Source: Companilactobacillus bobalius (GTDB lineage: Bacteria > Bacillota > Bacilli > Lactobacillales > Lactobacillaceae). From it: a DNA stretch of 64,000 nt. This document shows, piece by piece, positions 1 to 11,046 of the stretch; the stretch's first letter is position 1, and every line of letters starts with the position of its first letter. A model generated the notes under the pieces. The model did not search any database and was not told the DNA's origin. It saw only the letters and a program-made list of their open reading frames with translations. The stretch is from the NCBI RefSeq assembly GCF_009764355.1, contig NZ_LNUA01000032.1:744001-808000 (forward strand), written 5' to 3'. The translations under genes were made by a program, and so were the position numbers.

Positions 1-1446
1 ATCTAGTGATGCCGTTCCTTCATCAATCAACAATAATTGACGATTAAAGTACAGTGCGCGAGCAATTTCGATTCTCTTTAGTTGCCCTCCCGAAAAATTA
101 TGTCCATTTTCATTAATCTTCATTTGTAACGACTTTTCATTGGCAAATTCTTCCAATCCCGATTGCTTTAAAGCAGCAATAACCTTTTGATCATCCGCAG
201 TACTATCTCCCAAAGTAATATTATCCTTGAGACTATCTTCAAATATAATTGGCGTCTGCCCTACAATTCCGAAATTATTGTAAGAATCGATTTGCGAGTA
301 AGAATGATTATTGAATAAAAATTTTCCAGTGGTTGGTTGCAGTTCTTGAAGAATCATTCGAATTAAAGTTGACTTACCAATACCTGATTTACCACCTATC
401 AAAATTTTTTCATCATGGGTTACTGAAAATGATACATCATGAAAAATTTGTTTTTGATCATAATTAAAGCTGACGTCGTTTACTGACAATTCATTCATTG
501 CGATTGTTTTATCAGTTGGTGTAATAACTTTAGCCAACTTCAACTGTTCAATTTTTGTACGGATATTCTTTGTACTACTGATAGTATTCCAACTAGTGAT
601 AATCTGGTTAAATCCATTTAGAATCCACGATGATGAATATTGAATTGCCACGAATTGAGCTAAGGTTATTTTCCCAGTAATAGTAAAGTAAATTCCCAAG
701 CCAATAGGCAAATATGAAAAGGTGGAGAAAAGCATCCCAATAACATTATTAGATAAAGCAATCTGATTTTTCAAACTGGCATTAGAAGATTCCATTTCAG
801 AAATAGAACGATTCATTCGTTTTGAAAAACCACTAGTTGCATTATAACGGCGTAATAGTAAAGCTCCATGTAGCAAACGGGATGTTGAAAGTATCATAAA
901 AAAAATATTAAAAACCCAAGTATCAGTTCTTATTTGAAAATTTTTATTAAAGGATTATTTACAATTAACAAGGGAGAACACAAAAATGGTTAAGATAATG
1001 GTGATATAAACATTACTGTAGAGTGCATATACCAGGGTTCCTATGGTCATCGCAATTGAACCCAGTAAGGCAAAAATCTGTCGCCAATAATTATCTTCTA
1101 ACAGCTTTAAATCATTTAAAAAGAAAGATAAGTTCCCCGATTCAAAATCTTCCTGTTCCTCTGTGACATTAGCCATCTTACTTGTCAGGAAATTTTTCTT
1201 CAGTTTACGATTTATCAAATAAATATTTTTATTCACAACTACGCTCTTGGTATATCCCAAGATTGCAAAAACAGCATAACCAAAAATAATCAAGGCCACT
1301 GATGGTATGATCAGACTCACCGATTTTTTGCTAATCAAGTAGAAAATATAAGAATAAGTGATTGTATTGAATGGTATTTCTAACCCCGCTAACAAACTAA
1401 ATATAATGGCTAAACAAAAATATGAACGATTAACATACTTTTTCAT
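1..1446 (-). pseudogene. ABC transporter, fused permease and ATPase, interrupted and cut by the left edge
   Basis: An exporter-type half transporter. The N-terminal part (about 160 residues from the ATG at 1446, preceded by GAAGGGG) has several membrane segments. The ATPase domain shows Walker A GGKSGIGKST near 390, signature NFSGGQLKRIEIA near 95 and Walker B LLLIDEGTASLD just before the edge. A TAA at 955-957 stops the frame, but the same frame resumes at about 945 and runs to the edge. Between these points another frame reads LLIVNNPLIKIFK, which looks like the true sequence, so two compensating small indels are likely. The C-terminus lies outside the window. The substrate cannot be told; the family exports peptides, lipids or drugs. 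Confidence 0.8.
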
Positions 1447-1648
1447 TAGATTTTTCCCCTTCAAATAAAAATATTTCTAATAATTGTATCACTAACGAAA
1501 CTAACATTAAATTATGATTCAATTTATAAATTGCATCCTTTTAAGTTAAAAATAATTAAAATCAATTTAATATTCAAGTATTATTATCTTTGAATAGCAT
1601 GATGTATACGAATCGGTTATAATTTAGCAAAATATTTCGGGAGATTAT

Positions 1649-2171
1649 ATGAAAAAACGATTATTACTCATTTTAATAGCTCTATCAATCTCAACGTTCA
1701 CAAATCTAGCTACACCAGTAATGGCAGCTTCAAATGGTACTGACCACTATGACGAACTTCGCGCAGAAAAATTTTTCAATAAAATCAAAAAAATTTAATG
1801 AAAAACTCAATAAATGTCTAACTGATAAAACCAAATTGGCGATTCACAAATTCAAAGCTGATTCCAAATCCACTATTAAAAAATCTGGAAATCTAAAAAT
1901 CTATTGGTCAACTTTCATTAAACGTATTAATTACTTAAAAAATGATCAAATCGAAGTCTATGTTACTGATGAATTCAAAACTCTTTCACATAAAAAAAGA
2001 GCCCAAATCATTGAATCAGTTCAACAATTGGCACTCTCATATTTGGATGATTTTAAAGCCGTAACTCCTTCTAAGTATTCAGAAGGTCTCGCAGTTACTG
2101 TTTTCTGTGGTGGAAATCAGTTCGGACGATCACTCTTTTTAGATAATAAGGATTTTAAATGGAACGATTAA
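1649..2171 (+). pseudogene. small secreted protein of unknown function, one frameshift
   Basis: The ATG at 1649 follows a GGGAG site and opens a clear signal peptide: two lysines and an arginine, a hydrophobic stretch, then PVMAAS as a likely cleavage site. The frame closes after about 49 residues at an A7 run near 1787-1793. Another frame then continues for some 125 lysine-rich residues to 2171. One lost or gained base in the A run explains this, so it is either a sequencing slip or a real contingency-type frameshift. I recognise no domain. It converges with the TraX gene, with a 4-base overlap. Confidence 0.55.
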
Positions 2172-2950
2172 CGACACAACAGACTAGCTAATAAGTGTAT
2201 AAACCACAGATGCAATGGATAGAACAAATAAAATACATATTTTAGTTGTTTATCGTACTTACCTAATTTTCCACTGTAAAAACTTAATAGTGGCACAATC
2301 AGAATAAAGAAGGTATCGCTAGCATTCATGGCAACACTGTCAAACAACATCAATGGATAAGACGTTCCTATCGACAGTGCCATTTTTATTACAATAACTG
2401 CCATAACCAACATCAAAGCTAAATAACTTAAATTTCTTTGTTTAATATTCTGATGTGTTATTTGCGTTATCAGCATAAATGGGAAAATAATAAAGCTACC
2501 TTCCAAAATAGGAATAATCCCTATCACAACCAAAATAACAGAAACGACTCTCAATAGTCGCTTCCTTTTTTGTTCCTGATGGTTATCCCAAAGACAAACA
2601 ATAATTGCACCGACTAAGAGTGTTAGAAAAATGTTGTCTCCCGTAATGGACATTGCATAATCTTTTCGTAAAACAAATAGATTCATAAGGTAGTTTCCTA
2701 AGACCATCAGAATACCCCAAATACCTAAGCGAAACAGATAATCTCTGCGGCAATGCCTTTTTGCAATTGAATTTCTTGTCTACGTATCTTTTGCATCCGC
2801 CACTACTCTAGTGATAATATGAAAAATATCTGCTAAGTAGGGTGAAATAAAATAACTAATATGGTCTAAAACCATTAACCCCATTAGTAAAAACTTGAAT
2901 GTATCTCGATTCAGCGCCTTGTGTGTAATACTGGGTGTGAATTGTCGCAT
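2168..2950 (-). pseudogene. traX: TraX-like membrane protein, interrupted in frame
   Basis: The start at 2950 has an AAGGAG site seven bases upstream. The N-terminal part carries the family-typical LLMGLMVLDHISYF segment, and the C-terminus has FYPLHLWFIHL, both usual in TraX proteins (multi-pass membrane proteins named after the F-pilin acetylase; the role in Gram-positives is unclear). Codons for about 14 residues after ITRVVA are replaced by unrelated sequence including a TAG at about 2780. RRDYLFRLGIWG then follows in the same frame and at the expected distance. A patch of substitutions fits better than a deletion. Confidence 0.7.
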
Positions 2951-3074
2951 ATATAATCTCCTTGAATTGATAATTTTCATTATCCAAAAATTTATTTTCC
3001 CTGTAAATACACCTAACACAACCGTTAGTGCTATATTACAAATTAGTAAGACTAAACGGAGATGAACCGAGATC

Positions 3075-3830
3075 ATGAAAAAGTTTCATAAATTTTTACA
3101 TTCAAATGGATATTATTTTGTCATTGTTCTAGCAGGACTATTTTCACTTGTTATTTTAGTATTGAGCTATATCCCTCATTTTAATATCTCACGCTCACCC
3201 TATATTGAAATCGACATCGCAACACTTTTGATCTTCTGTTTCGATTACTTTGGACGTCTCTATTTAGCTAAAGACAAAGGAGATTTCTTTCGACATAATA
3301 TTCTCGACCTCTTAGCAATTCTGCCTTTCAATACTATATTCAACGCCTTTCGAGTCTTCCGTGTAGTCAATGTACTTCGTTTTGCTAAAGTGTTTACATT
3401 GATTCGCTTTATCGGAACGGCCGGTAAGATGCAAAAGAACGCAAAAAAATTCTTACGGATCAATGGTTTTATTTACCTGATTATCATCTGTGGAATCGTC
3501 TTAGTCACAGCAGCTATTTCCTATTCTTTAGCTGAAATTGTATTAAAGAGTGGATATTTTCGAAGGGCCATTGTAACTGCTTCTACAGTCGAAACATTAG
3601 CCATCAATGTCAAAACATTATAAGGTGCTTTAGCATTCTTCCCCTTCATATCAACGATTAAGATAAGGACGATAACAACAGCTAGTACAATCACTAATTA
3701 CTTTACTCAGGAGACTTCCGAAAAAAGTGATGATAAACTGGATCAAATTTTAGTTAAATTAGACAAGATAGAAAAGGAAAATCATGAATTACATCATGAA
3801 ATTGATGAACTAAAGAAACAAAAAAAATAG
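3075..3830 (+). pseudogene. voltage-gated-type potassium channel family protein lacking its selectivity filter
   Basis: The frame opens at 3075 and gives a short cytoplasmic start, hydrophobic helices and an S4-like arginine-rich helix (FRVFRVVNVLRFAK), as in six-helix bacterial ion channels. The pore should read TVGYGD, but here IVTASTV is followed by ETLAIN, and a TAA stands at 3621-3623. The same frame then continues to TITNYFTQE and a coiled-coil tail rich in E, K and D, ending at 3830. The gap has the length expected of the family (about 32 residues), so the pore is overwritten rather than deleted. As written it could not conduct potassium. Confidence 0.6.
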
Positions 3831-3863
3831 AGGAATGAATTTTCTTATCAAAAATTCATTCCT
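3831..3863. terminator. bidirectional hairpin terminator
   Basis: A 13-bp perfect stem (AGGAATGAATTTT and its complement) with a 7-base loop lies between two converging genes, the ion channel and the methyltransferase. Confidence 0.75.
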
Positions 3864-3873
3864 CTTCTTTATA

Positions 3874-4623
3874 TTATTGTTTCTTCGCAACAATCAGAAA
3901 CCGATCTTCATAAGTGTCAATCTGTCCAGTTTGCTCAATGATATTTTGTAATTCATAGAGTTTCGACAAGTTATCCTTTACATCAAAATTAGGAAACTCC
4001 CATGGAACAACTGTCGCATAGTAAACGACGGCCCCAACATCAAAAAACGACATTTTAGAAAAACTAACATCTGATTTCAATACTTTTAAACCTGCCTTTT
4101 GACAGGCGATCGCATTATTAACCAAGGTATTGTCAGGATAAGCCGGCTGATAATCATCCCTAAAGAAACGAGATAAAGAAAAATTATTGGTGGCTCCAAT
4201 TTGTTCAGTTATAAACATCCCTGACTTTTTCAAAATACGACTGATCTCTGGTACTGGCATGGCACCATGACAATTAGTCACAATATCAAACCTTTCATCT
4301 GGGACCAAATTAAGATTCTCAGCAGGATCTTCATAAAGTGTCACACCACTGGGAACAACCTTTTGCTTGAGAAATTCAATATTCGAATCCCAACCTTCAG
4401 TTACATATGTCCTTTGAGCATCATGTTGAAAACTGGTCATCAGTTCACCGCCACCAGTATCCATGTCTAACCAAATGTCGGTCGGTTGCAAGTATTTCTG
4501 GACAATTTTGGAATAATCCCAAGGCAGTGATTCATTTTGCCATCGACCATCCAAATGCTCAAAGTTCCAACCTTGCATTGCCCGATTACCTTCTTCAAGC
4601 CAAGTCTCTTCTACTGTTTTCAT
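3874..4623 (-). CDS. class I SAM-dependent methyltransferase
   Basis: About 249 residues. The nucleotide-binding glycine motif appears as WLDMDTGGGE near residue 50, followed by YVTEG and a later CHGAMPVPE segment in the place of motif IV. The ATG at 4623 is chosen because AAAGGTGGTG lies six bases upstream; an upstream GTG in frame lies inside that site. Family members methylate small molecules or rRNA; nothing here fixes the substrate. The gene is intact although its neighbours on both sides are broken. It follows the beta-glucosidase gene after 28 bases and may be co-transcribed with it. Confidence 0.75.
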   Translation of the reverse strand: MKTVEETWLEEGNRAMQGWNFEHLDGRWQNESLPWDYSKIVQKYLQPTDIWLDMDTGGGELMTSFQHDAQRTYVTEGWDSNIEFLKQKVVPSGVTLYEDPAENLNLVPDERFDIVTNCHGAMPVPEISRILKKSGMFITEQIGATNNFSLSRFFRDDYQPAYPDNTLVNNAIACQKAGLKVLKSDVSFSKMSFFDVGAVVYYATVVPWEFPNFDVKDNLSKLYELQNIIEQTGQIDTYEDRFLIVAKKQ

Positions 4624-4651
4624 GATCAACACCACCTTTTTATCAGTTTAT

Positions 4652-6178
<1,527 letters not shown>

Positions 6179-6181
6179 CTA

Positions 6182-8056
6182 CTACGCTAACATCAATAAA
6201 TTATTATTTATAGTGACTTCATTCTCTGCTTTTGGAATCGGCGATACCTCTAAGAAATCATTACTGTTGAGTACAATAACCATAACTGTGGGATCATAAC
6301 CTGATTTCTTAATACCTTCAACATCGAATTTTAATAATTCTTGACCAGCAGAAAATCGTTCACCTTTTTGGACTAATGTTTGGAAATACTTTCCTTTTAA
6401 TTCTACTGTGTCAATTCCCACATGAATCAACAAATCAGCATTATTATCTAGGTGAATCCCGATGGCATGTCCAGTTGCAAACGAAGCTGCTACTTTACCA
6501 TCAGTTGGTGCAATCACTTTTCCAGAACTAGGGATAACTGCAATTCCTTTGCCCATAATGCCACTGGAAAAAGTTTTATCATTAACTTCACTCAAGGCAA
6601 TTACTTTACCTTCAACCGGACTCTTGAGTGTTTGTTTCGCATTAGTTTTTTTATTAGCGTTATTTTTTTCAAATTTAAGATCCGGGTCATCTACCGGATC
6701 CTCAAACCCAATCAGCCAAGTAGCCACAAAAGTTACTAAACTGGAAACCACAATTGTCATAATGGCAGGCAATATGAAATTTTCAGTCTTTAAATAATTC
6801 ATAGGTAAACTTAACAGACCGGGTGTGACATAAACAAATGCCTTCATTTTCATAAATCCGGCAAATATTCCGGCAACGGCGCCACCAATCATGGCTCCAT
6901 ACATTGGTTTCTTTAATTTTAAATTAACACCAAACATTGCCGGCTCAGTGATACCACCCAAATAAGCGGTAGCGCTGGATGACAAGGCCAAACTTCTTAA
7001 CTTTTTATTCTTAGTCTTCAATCCCACTGCCAAATTTGCAGCCGCTTGAGACATGTTCGAACACAGAGCTGCTACTCGAATAATCGGATCATAACCTTGG
7101 GAAACTAACAATTGAATACTAATCGGACTTAGGGCTTTGTGAACTCCCATCGAAACTAGCCAAGGATAGAGTCCAGCTAACAACGGAATAGCAATCATAC
7201 CCACATTGTTGTACAAAAACATACTGCCATTAGCTATGCCTTTAGAAATCAAATTAGCTACTGGTCCAATAATTAAGAATGTTAATGGTGCTGTAAATAG
7301 AATTACTAACATTGGCTCCGCAAACACCTTAACGACATCAGGCGTGAATTTCTTAACTACTTTTTCAATATAGGACATCGCCCATACTGACAAAATAGCA
7401 GGAATAAAAGTTGAGGAATATGATACAAGATCAACTGGTAAACCTAAGAACTGTACTGGTTTACCAGCAGCTGCCATCGCCACCCAATCGGGATTAACTG
7501 TTACCAATCCGATAAAGGCTCCTAAAATTTGATTAGAATTAAAAGCCTTAGCGGCGGAGAATCCAATAAAGGCTGGCATGAAATAATACCCAGTGTCAAA
7601 TATCAGATTCAGCATAATATAGGTTTGGCCTTTGGATGATAATACACCCATCATATATCCTTGGCTTTACCAACTGCTTCTTGAACTTTACCCCGCCAAT
7701 AAAGGAATAGCTGGCGAAAGTATTCCTGTAACCGTTTCGATTACCCTATCCACTAGGTTTTGTTTCTTCAACGTTTTCTGAGAATCACACGAACTATTAG
7801 ACACATTGTCAAAATCTAACATATCAATTAATTTGTTATAAACGTCTTCAACTCGGCCTCCAATAACAATCTGATACTGTCCAGCACGTTTTACCAGTTG
7901 TAATATTCCTGGAATATTTTCGATCTTTTTATCATCTGCCTTTGATTCGTCGTACAAAACAAATCTCAATCGTGTGGCACAATGAATAACAGATTTAATA
8001 TTCTTCTTGCCACCAACACCCTGAATAATTTGCTTATCCATCTGTTCATATTCCAT
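6182..8056 (-). pseudogene. bglP: PTS beta-glucoside transporter EIIBCA, interrupted in frame between EIIB and EIIC
   Basis: The three PTS domains come in the order B, C, A. EIIB has the phosphocysteine motif HCATRLRF near residue 28; EIIC has the PAFIGFSAAKAF segment; EIIA has HAIGIHL and the active histidine in LIHVGIDT. The ATG at 8056 follows GGGAGTG; a GTG nine bases earlier is less likely. After AIPLLAG a TAA appears at about 7688 and roughly 14 residues are unrecognisable before GVLSSKGQTY resumes in the same frame and at family-typical spacing. If the stop is real, transport of beta-glucosides by this system is lost while bglA is kept, which would be odd. A base-calling fault is at least as likely. 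Confidence 0.85.
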
Positions 8057-8172
8057 GATCTTCACTCCCGGGTTTATAGTGATATTTTCACGGTAACAAT
8101 AATCTTTTAAACGTTATTTCTTCAAGTAATACGCATAATACAATTCCATCAATATTTTTAAATTTTTACGCA

Positions 8173-8233
8173 AAAAAACCTACTCAGCCCTCGTTAAACT
8201 AAACGGACTAAGTAGGTTTACGTAGTTCCTACA
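8173..8233 (-). promoter_or_regulatory. leader terminator with a competing hairpin in front of bglP
   Basis: On the minus strand a 13-bp stem (8206-8218 with 8179-8191, three G-U pairs) is followed by seven T residues, a strong intrinsic terminator about 115 bases before the bglP start and downstream of its promoter. Upstream, GTAGG at 8229-8233 can pair with CCTAC at 8213-8217 and so occupy one arm of the terminator. This is the layout of antiterminator-controlled bgl operons (LicT/BglG type), but I do not see the usual RAT consensus and no antiterminator gene lies nearby. Confidence 0.6.
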
Positions 8234-8274
8234 TATTTCATCGTGATCCCCAATCACTCATTTACTATCCAATT

Positions 8275-8310
8275 CGTATTTATGGTAGCGCTTACTTAAT
8301 TTAGAGTCAA
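8275..8310 (-). promoter_or_regulatory. bglP promoter with overlapping cre-like site
   Basis: TTGACT at 8305-8310 and TACCAT 17 bases further form a sigma-A type promoter reading towards bglP. A cre-like sequence, AGTAAGCGCTACCA (8283-8296), covers the spacer end and the -10; it differs from the CcpA consensus at two of the conserved positions. Placement fits carbon catabolite repression by blocking RNA polymerase. Confidence 0.55.
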
Positions 8311-8446
8311 TTATTTATTACTTCACCGATTATGAAAAATTTTTGTATTTCTAGTATCTTTTTACTTGCAAATTTCAATCTAGTTTTTCCTTGTAGACTT
8401 TCTCCTCAATTTAATACAATTAATAAAAACTTAAAGGAGGCAGATC

Positions 8447-8932
8447 ATGCAGAGGCTAGGAATCAAAAAAGGAATATTCTCCTTAATAATCTTTATAGTC
8501 ATCGTGGAATTACTAGGAAGCTTATCTTCGGCTTTTGCTGGTAACATAAAACTTAAATATAATATATTGAATTTACCACCACTGTCGCCACCAGACTACA
8601 TTTTCGGTATTGTTTGGCCGATACTTTACTTTTTGATTGCAATCGCAGGTTATCTAATTATTTTCTCAAATCGGGCTCCTAATCGCGTGAAAACAGCCTC
8701 ATCAATTCTTTTTTGGCTACAATTGTTTCTTAATTTCATTTGGTCAATTGTCTTCTTCAATGAACATTACATTTGGGGATTAATAATAATCTTAATATTA
8801 GATATCGTCGTTTTCCTGTGTATCGTATTTTTCAGACGGATCAATCGGCTTGCCAGTAACTTATTAGTTCCTTATCTGATCTGGATATTATTTGCTACCT
8901 ACCTGACAATTGGCGTAGCCATGTTAAATTAA
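8447..8932 (+). CDS. tspO: TspO/MBR family membrane protein
   Basis: 161 residues with five hydrophobic helices. It shows the family signatures PPLSPPDYIFGIVWPILY near residue 45 and an aromatic-rich FLNFIWSIVFF segment near 100. TspO proteins bind porphyrins and other lipophilic ligands in the cytoplasmic membrane; the role in lactic acid bacteria is unsettled. AAAGGAGG lies six bases before the ATG. The gene is transcribed alone and divergently from bglP. Confidence 0.88.
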   Translation: MQRLGIKKGIFSLIIFIVIVELLGSLSSAFAGNIKLKYNILNLPPLSPPDYIFGIVWPILYFLIAIAGYLIIFSNRAPNRVKTASSILFWLQLFLNFIWSIVFFNEHYIWGLIIILILDIVVFLCIVFFRRINRLASNLLVPYLIWILFATYLTIGVAMLN

Positions 8933-8990
8933 CTGTGAAATGTCGAATAATTAATTTTGAATAATTAAAAATTATACCCATTTTAATCCG

Positions 8991-9026
8991 AAAAAAGACA
9001 TCAATAAGCAAATATTGATGTCTTTT
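8991..9026. terminator. terminator after tspO
   Basis: A stem AAAGACATCAATA with its complement, flanked by A and T runs. It could work in both directions. Confidence 0.75.
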
Positions 9027-9132
9027 TATATATTTATTTAAACAAATTTATTTATAATTCATTGAAAATACACCATCTACATCATAATATATACGTAAAC
9101 TATGAGTTTTAAATTGGGGTGAGCGTTTATTT

Positions 9133-9866
9133 ATGAATAAACCTTTCAAATTTCAGCTAAATAACAAAATCATTTTTTCAATTTTATACTTATATTTCTT
9201 CATTACGTATCCCTAATTATTCCAGCTGGTGACGATTTCTTTTGGTGGGGCAAACCGGGACAATATCTATTAACACATCTTTTCTACGGATTGGATTCTT
9301 CCTTTGGAGATAGTTCTGATGGTCGCCATCTAGGTAACCTTTTAGAAATTTTAATCATGCATAGTTCTATTTTTGCAGCTATTTTTATGCCAGTATCATT
9401 ACAACTTTTATCTGGTGTTTATAGTACTTAACTGGCCGCACTAAAATTTCTTTGATTATGGCTTTAGCTTTGTTTACTCCCTTTCTATTCATCTTGTCAC
9501 CAATATTCATTCGTGAATACTTTAGTTCATTTGTTTTTTGTATATTCTAGGAATTATTTATGTCAACAAGGTTATCGCAATTGTCGATTTAACCACTTTG
9601 GCTCATAAAATTTTTCAAATTATCATGATTGGCATTGTTCTTCCTACGCATTAGTAATGTTTATGTTGATTGCTAACCACCAATCCAATATGAATCGTGT
9701 CCAGGATCCTGATTTTCTCTATGAATACGAGACCTTAAAACACAAAGTTCCGTACCCAGGCTTTGTTTCACAAAGCGATGAATTGATGATGCAATCCCCG
9801 GTCTATTGGCATAACCGTTTGAATTATAAGTTCAATGATTACTTTTTCAACGGTAATTATAAGTAA
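9133..9866 (+). pseudogene. decayed multi-pass membrane protein, DUF6056-like
   Basis: The ATG at 9133 (GGGGTGAG upstream) opens a hydrophobic N-terminus that stops after about 27 residues. Other frames then read PAGDDFFWWG, SDGRHLGNLLE and, in the last 70 residues to 9866, YEYETLKHKVPYP. The DD and GRxLGN patterns resemble DUF6056-type membrane proteins linked to polysaccharide assembly, but the match is from memory. The middle is too damaged to follow, and the remnant is shorter than that family. Unlike most breaks in this window, several frames are involved. Confidence 0.4.
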
Positions 9867-9871
9867 CATTT

Positions 9872-9912
9872 AAAAAGCCGTATTCCCTTGTATTTAAGGA
9901 ATACGACTTTTT
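9872..9912. terminator. bidirectional terminator
   Basis: A 15-bp stem AAAAAGCCGTATTCC with its complement (one G-U) between the decayed membrane gene and the converging SLAP-domain gene. Confidence 0.8.
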
Positions 9913-9920
9913 GAACACAT

Positions 9921-10535
9921 CTAATAACTTGCTGTTACATTAATATCATCAAGATTTAACCATTGATTATTACCAATTCTATAAGCTACAAAACTCAATG
10001 GTATACCTGAACCATAAGAATAATATCTGTCTGTTAACCATGAACTGTTAGCAGGTAAAGTCTTATCCGTTTTATGTCCATAAGAATCATAGATAGGTGC
10101 ATTAACACCATTCTTTACAGTGATCACTTTAGCATCTGATGGTGGATAATTATCTACTTGTCCTGGCAACTTTTGAAGTCTTACTTCAAATCCGAAGGCT
10201 GTTCCATCGGAATTATTTGCCATCCATTCGTTTGTAGCAACTCTATAGAAAGTTGTGTGAGTTCCATCATCTTTTACACCATTGTAAATTTGTTTATCTG
10301 TTGCCCATGAAGATGATGACCCTAAAACCCTATTGCTAATTACTCTAAAGACTCCATCACTACCTTTGGCATAAAGCTTAACCATGCTATCTCTAGTGTT
10401 GATTACTGTTTTATAGTCACTCTCACTAGTTTGATATGTATCGGTTTCGGCTGCTTGTACAGATTGTGACTTAATACCAAATAGCATAAAGAGACTTAAA
10501 GAGAGAAAAAGGACGATTTCTTTTTTCATTTTCAT
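9921..10535 (-). CDS. secreted SLAP-type cell-surface protein
   Basis: 204 residues. Residues 1-28 are a signal peptide (lysines, hydrophobic core, SVQA-AE). The mature part has two repeats of about 75 residues with the lactobacillar SLAP/SH3-like pattern: SSSSWATDKQ followed by FYRVATNEWM, then NSSWLTDRYY followed by AYRIGNNQWL. Such domains bind the cell wall or serve as S-layer parts. Start: AGGAGGG seven bases upstream. The motif RVATNEW recurs in the prophage tail protein at 17096-19291, and a related form in the endolysin. It lies just outside the prophage end and could be host or lysogenic-conversion cargo. Confidence 0.7.
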   Translation of the reverse strand: MKMKKEIVLFLSLSLFMLFGIKSQSVQAAETDTYQTSESDYKTVINTRDSMVKLYAKGSDGVFRVISNRVLGSSSSWATDKQIYNGVKDDGTHTTFYRVATNEWMANNSDGTAFGFEVRLQKLPGQVDNYPPSDAKVITVKNGVNAPIYDSYGHKTDKTLPANSSWLTDRYYSYGSGIPLSFVAYRIGNNQWLNLDDINVTASY

Positions 10536-11046
10536 ATTTCAGCCCTCCTATGTAAGTGATTACATTCTATGATGGTTTACTAAAAAGTTCAAGAATTAAT
10601 ATCATTTTGAATTCAATTAATAAAAAAAGAGACACCCTTTTTAAAGGCATCCCATCTTTTACACACTCATCCGTACAATATGTACTTCAAATAATTATTT
10701 AATTCCAATAAGGAGAGTACAGGATTTTAAAAAGCCTATATATCAGACCCTATTTGACATATGCGCAAAATGTGCGCAAAGCCTTATCTTTTGTTATGTT
10801 TTCCTACCTATTATATGGTGAAAACATTTAGAATTGATAGTCTTTCAACAGCTCAAATTATATCACAGCTATATCTTTAAAATTAAGTTTTTTAAATAGC
10901 ACAAAAAAGCCCACCACCTAAATTAATAGATGATGGGCTCTTCTAACACTATCAAAGTTAATCCAAAACCAAGGTAATTTACAGTATTGTCCACGTCAAT
11001 GAACACCTTTAAATTAACGCATATTATTTAATTTGTCTAGTCTTTA
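10536..11046. other. left prophage junction region, no gene
   Basis: No coding sequence that I can support. It holds a weak hairpin near 10630-10660, a GGAGAGTACAGG stretch at about 10714, the segment TCAGACCCTATTTGACATAT at 10750, an inverted GCGCAAAATGTGCGC and the endolysin terminator. Read on the minus strand, the CACATTTT followed by GATATATAGG resembles the end of the integrase gene at 53890-53935, so it may be a remnant integrase end or the left attachment region. I found no exact repeat longer than AGACCCT. Confidence 0.35.
10908..10939 (-). terminator. terminator of the late/lysis operon
   Basis: AGCCCATCATCT and AGGTGGTGGGCT form a 12-bp stem (two G-U) followed by a T6 run on the minus strand, 110 bases behind the endolysin stop. 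Confidence 0.8.

Noticed and set aside
3260..3463. Long reverse-strand frame within the ion channel gene
   Set aside because: It is antisense to a clearly coding frame, has no RBS and its composition is that of a shadow frame.
3590..3690. Local inversion explaining the lost channel pore
   Set aside because: The reverse complement of this stretch does not restore TVGYGD in the channel frame.
7655..7690. A shifted frame reading KVQEAVGKAKD, like a CsbD fragment, inside the bglP break
   Set aside because: Only about 12 residues; chance similarity is as likely as an inserted piece of a csbD gene.
8173..8260. T-box or known riboswitch in the bglP leader
   Set aside because: No T-box core (AGGGTGGNACCGCG) and no recognisable aptamer; only the terminator and competing hairpin are supported.
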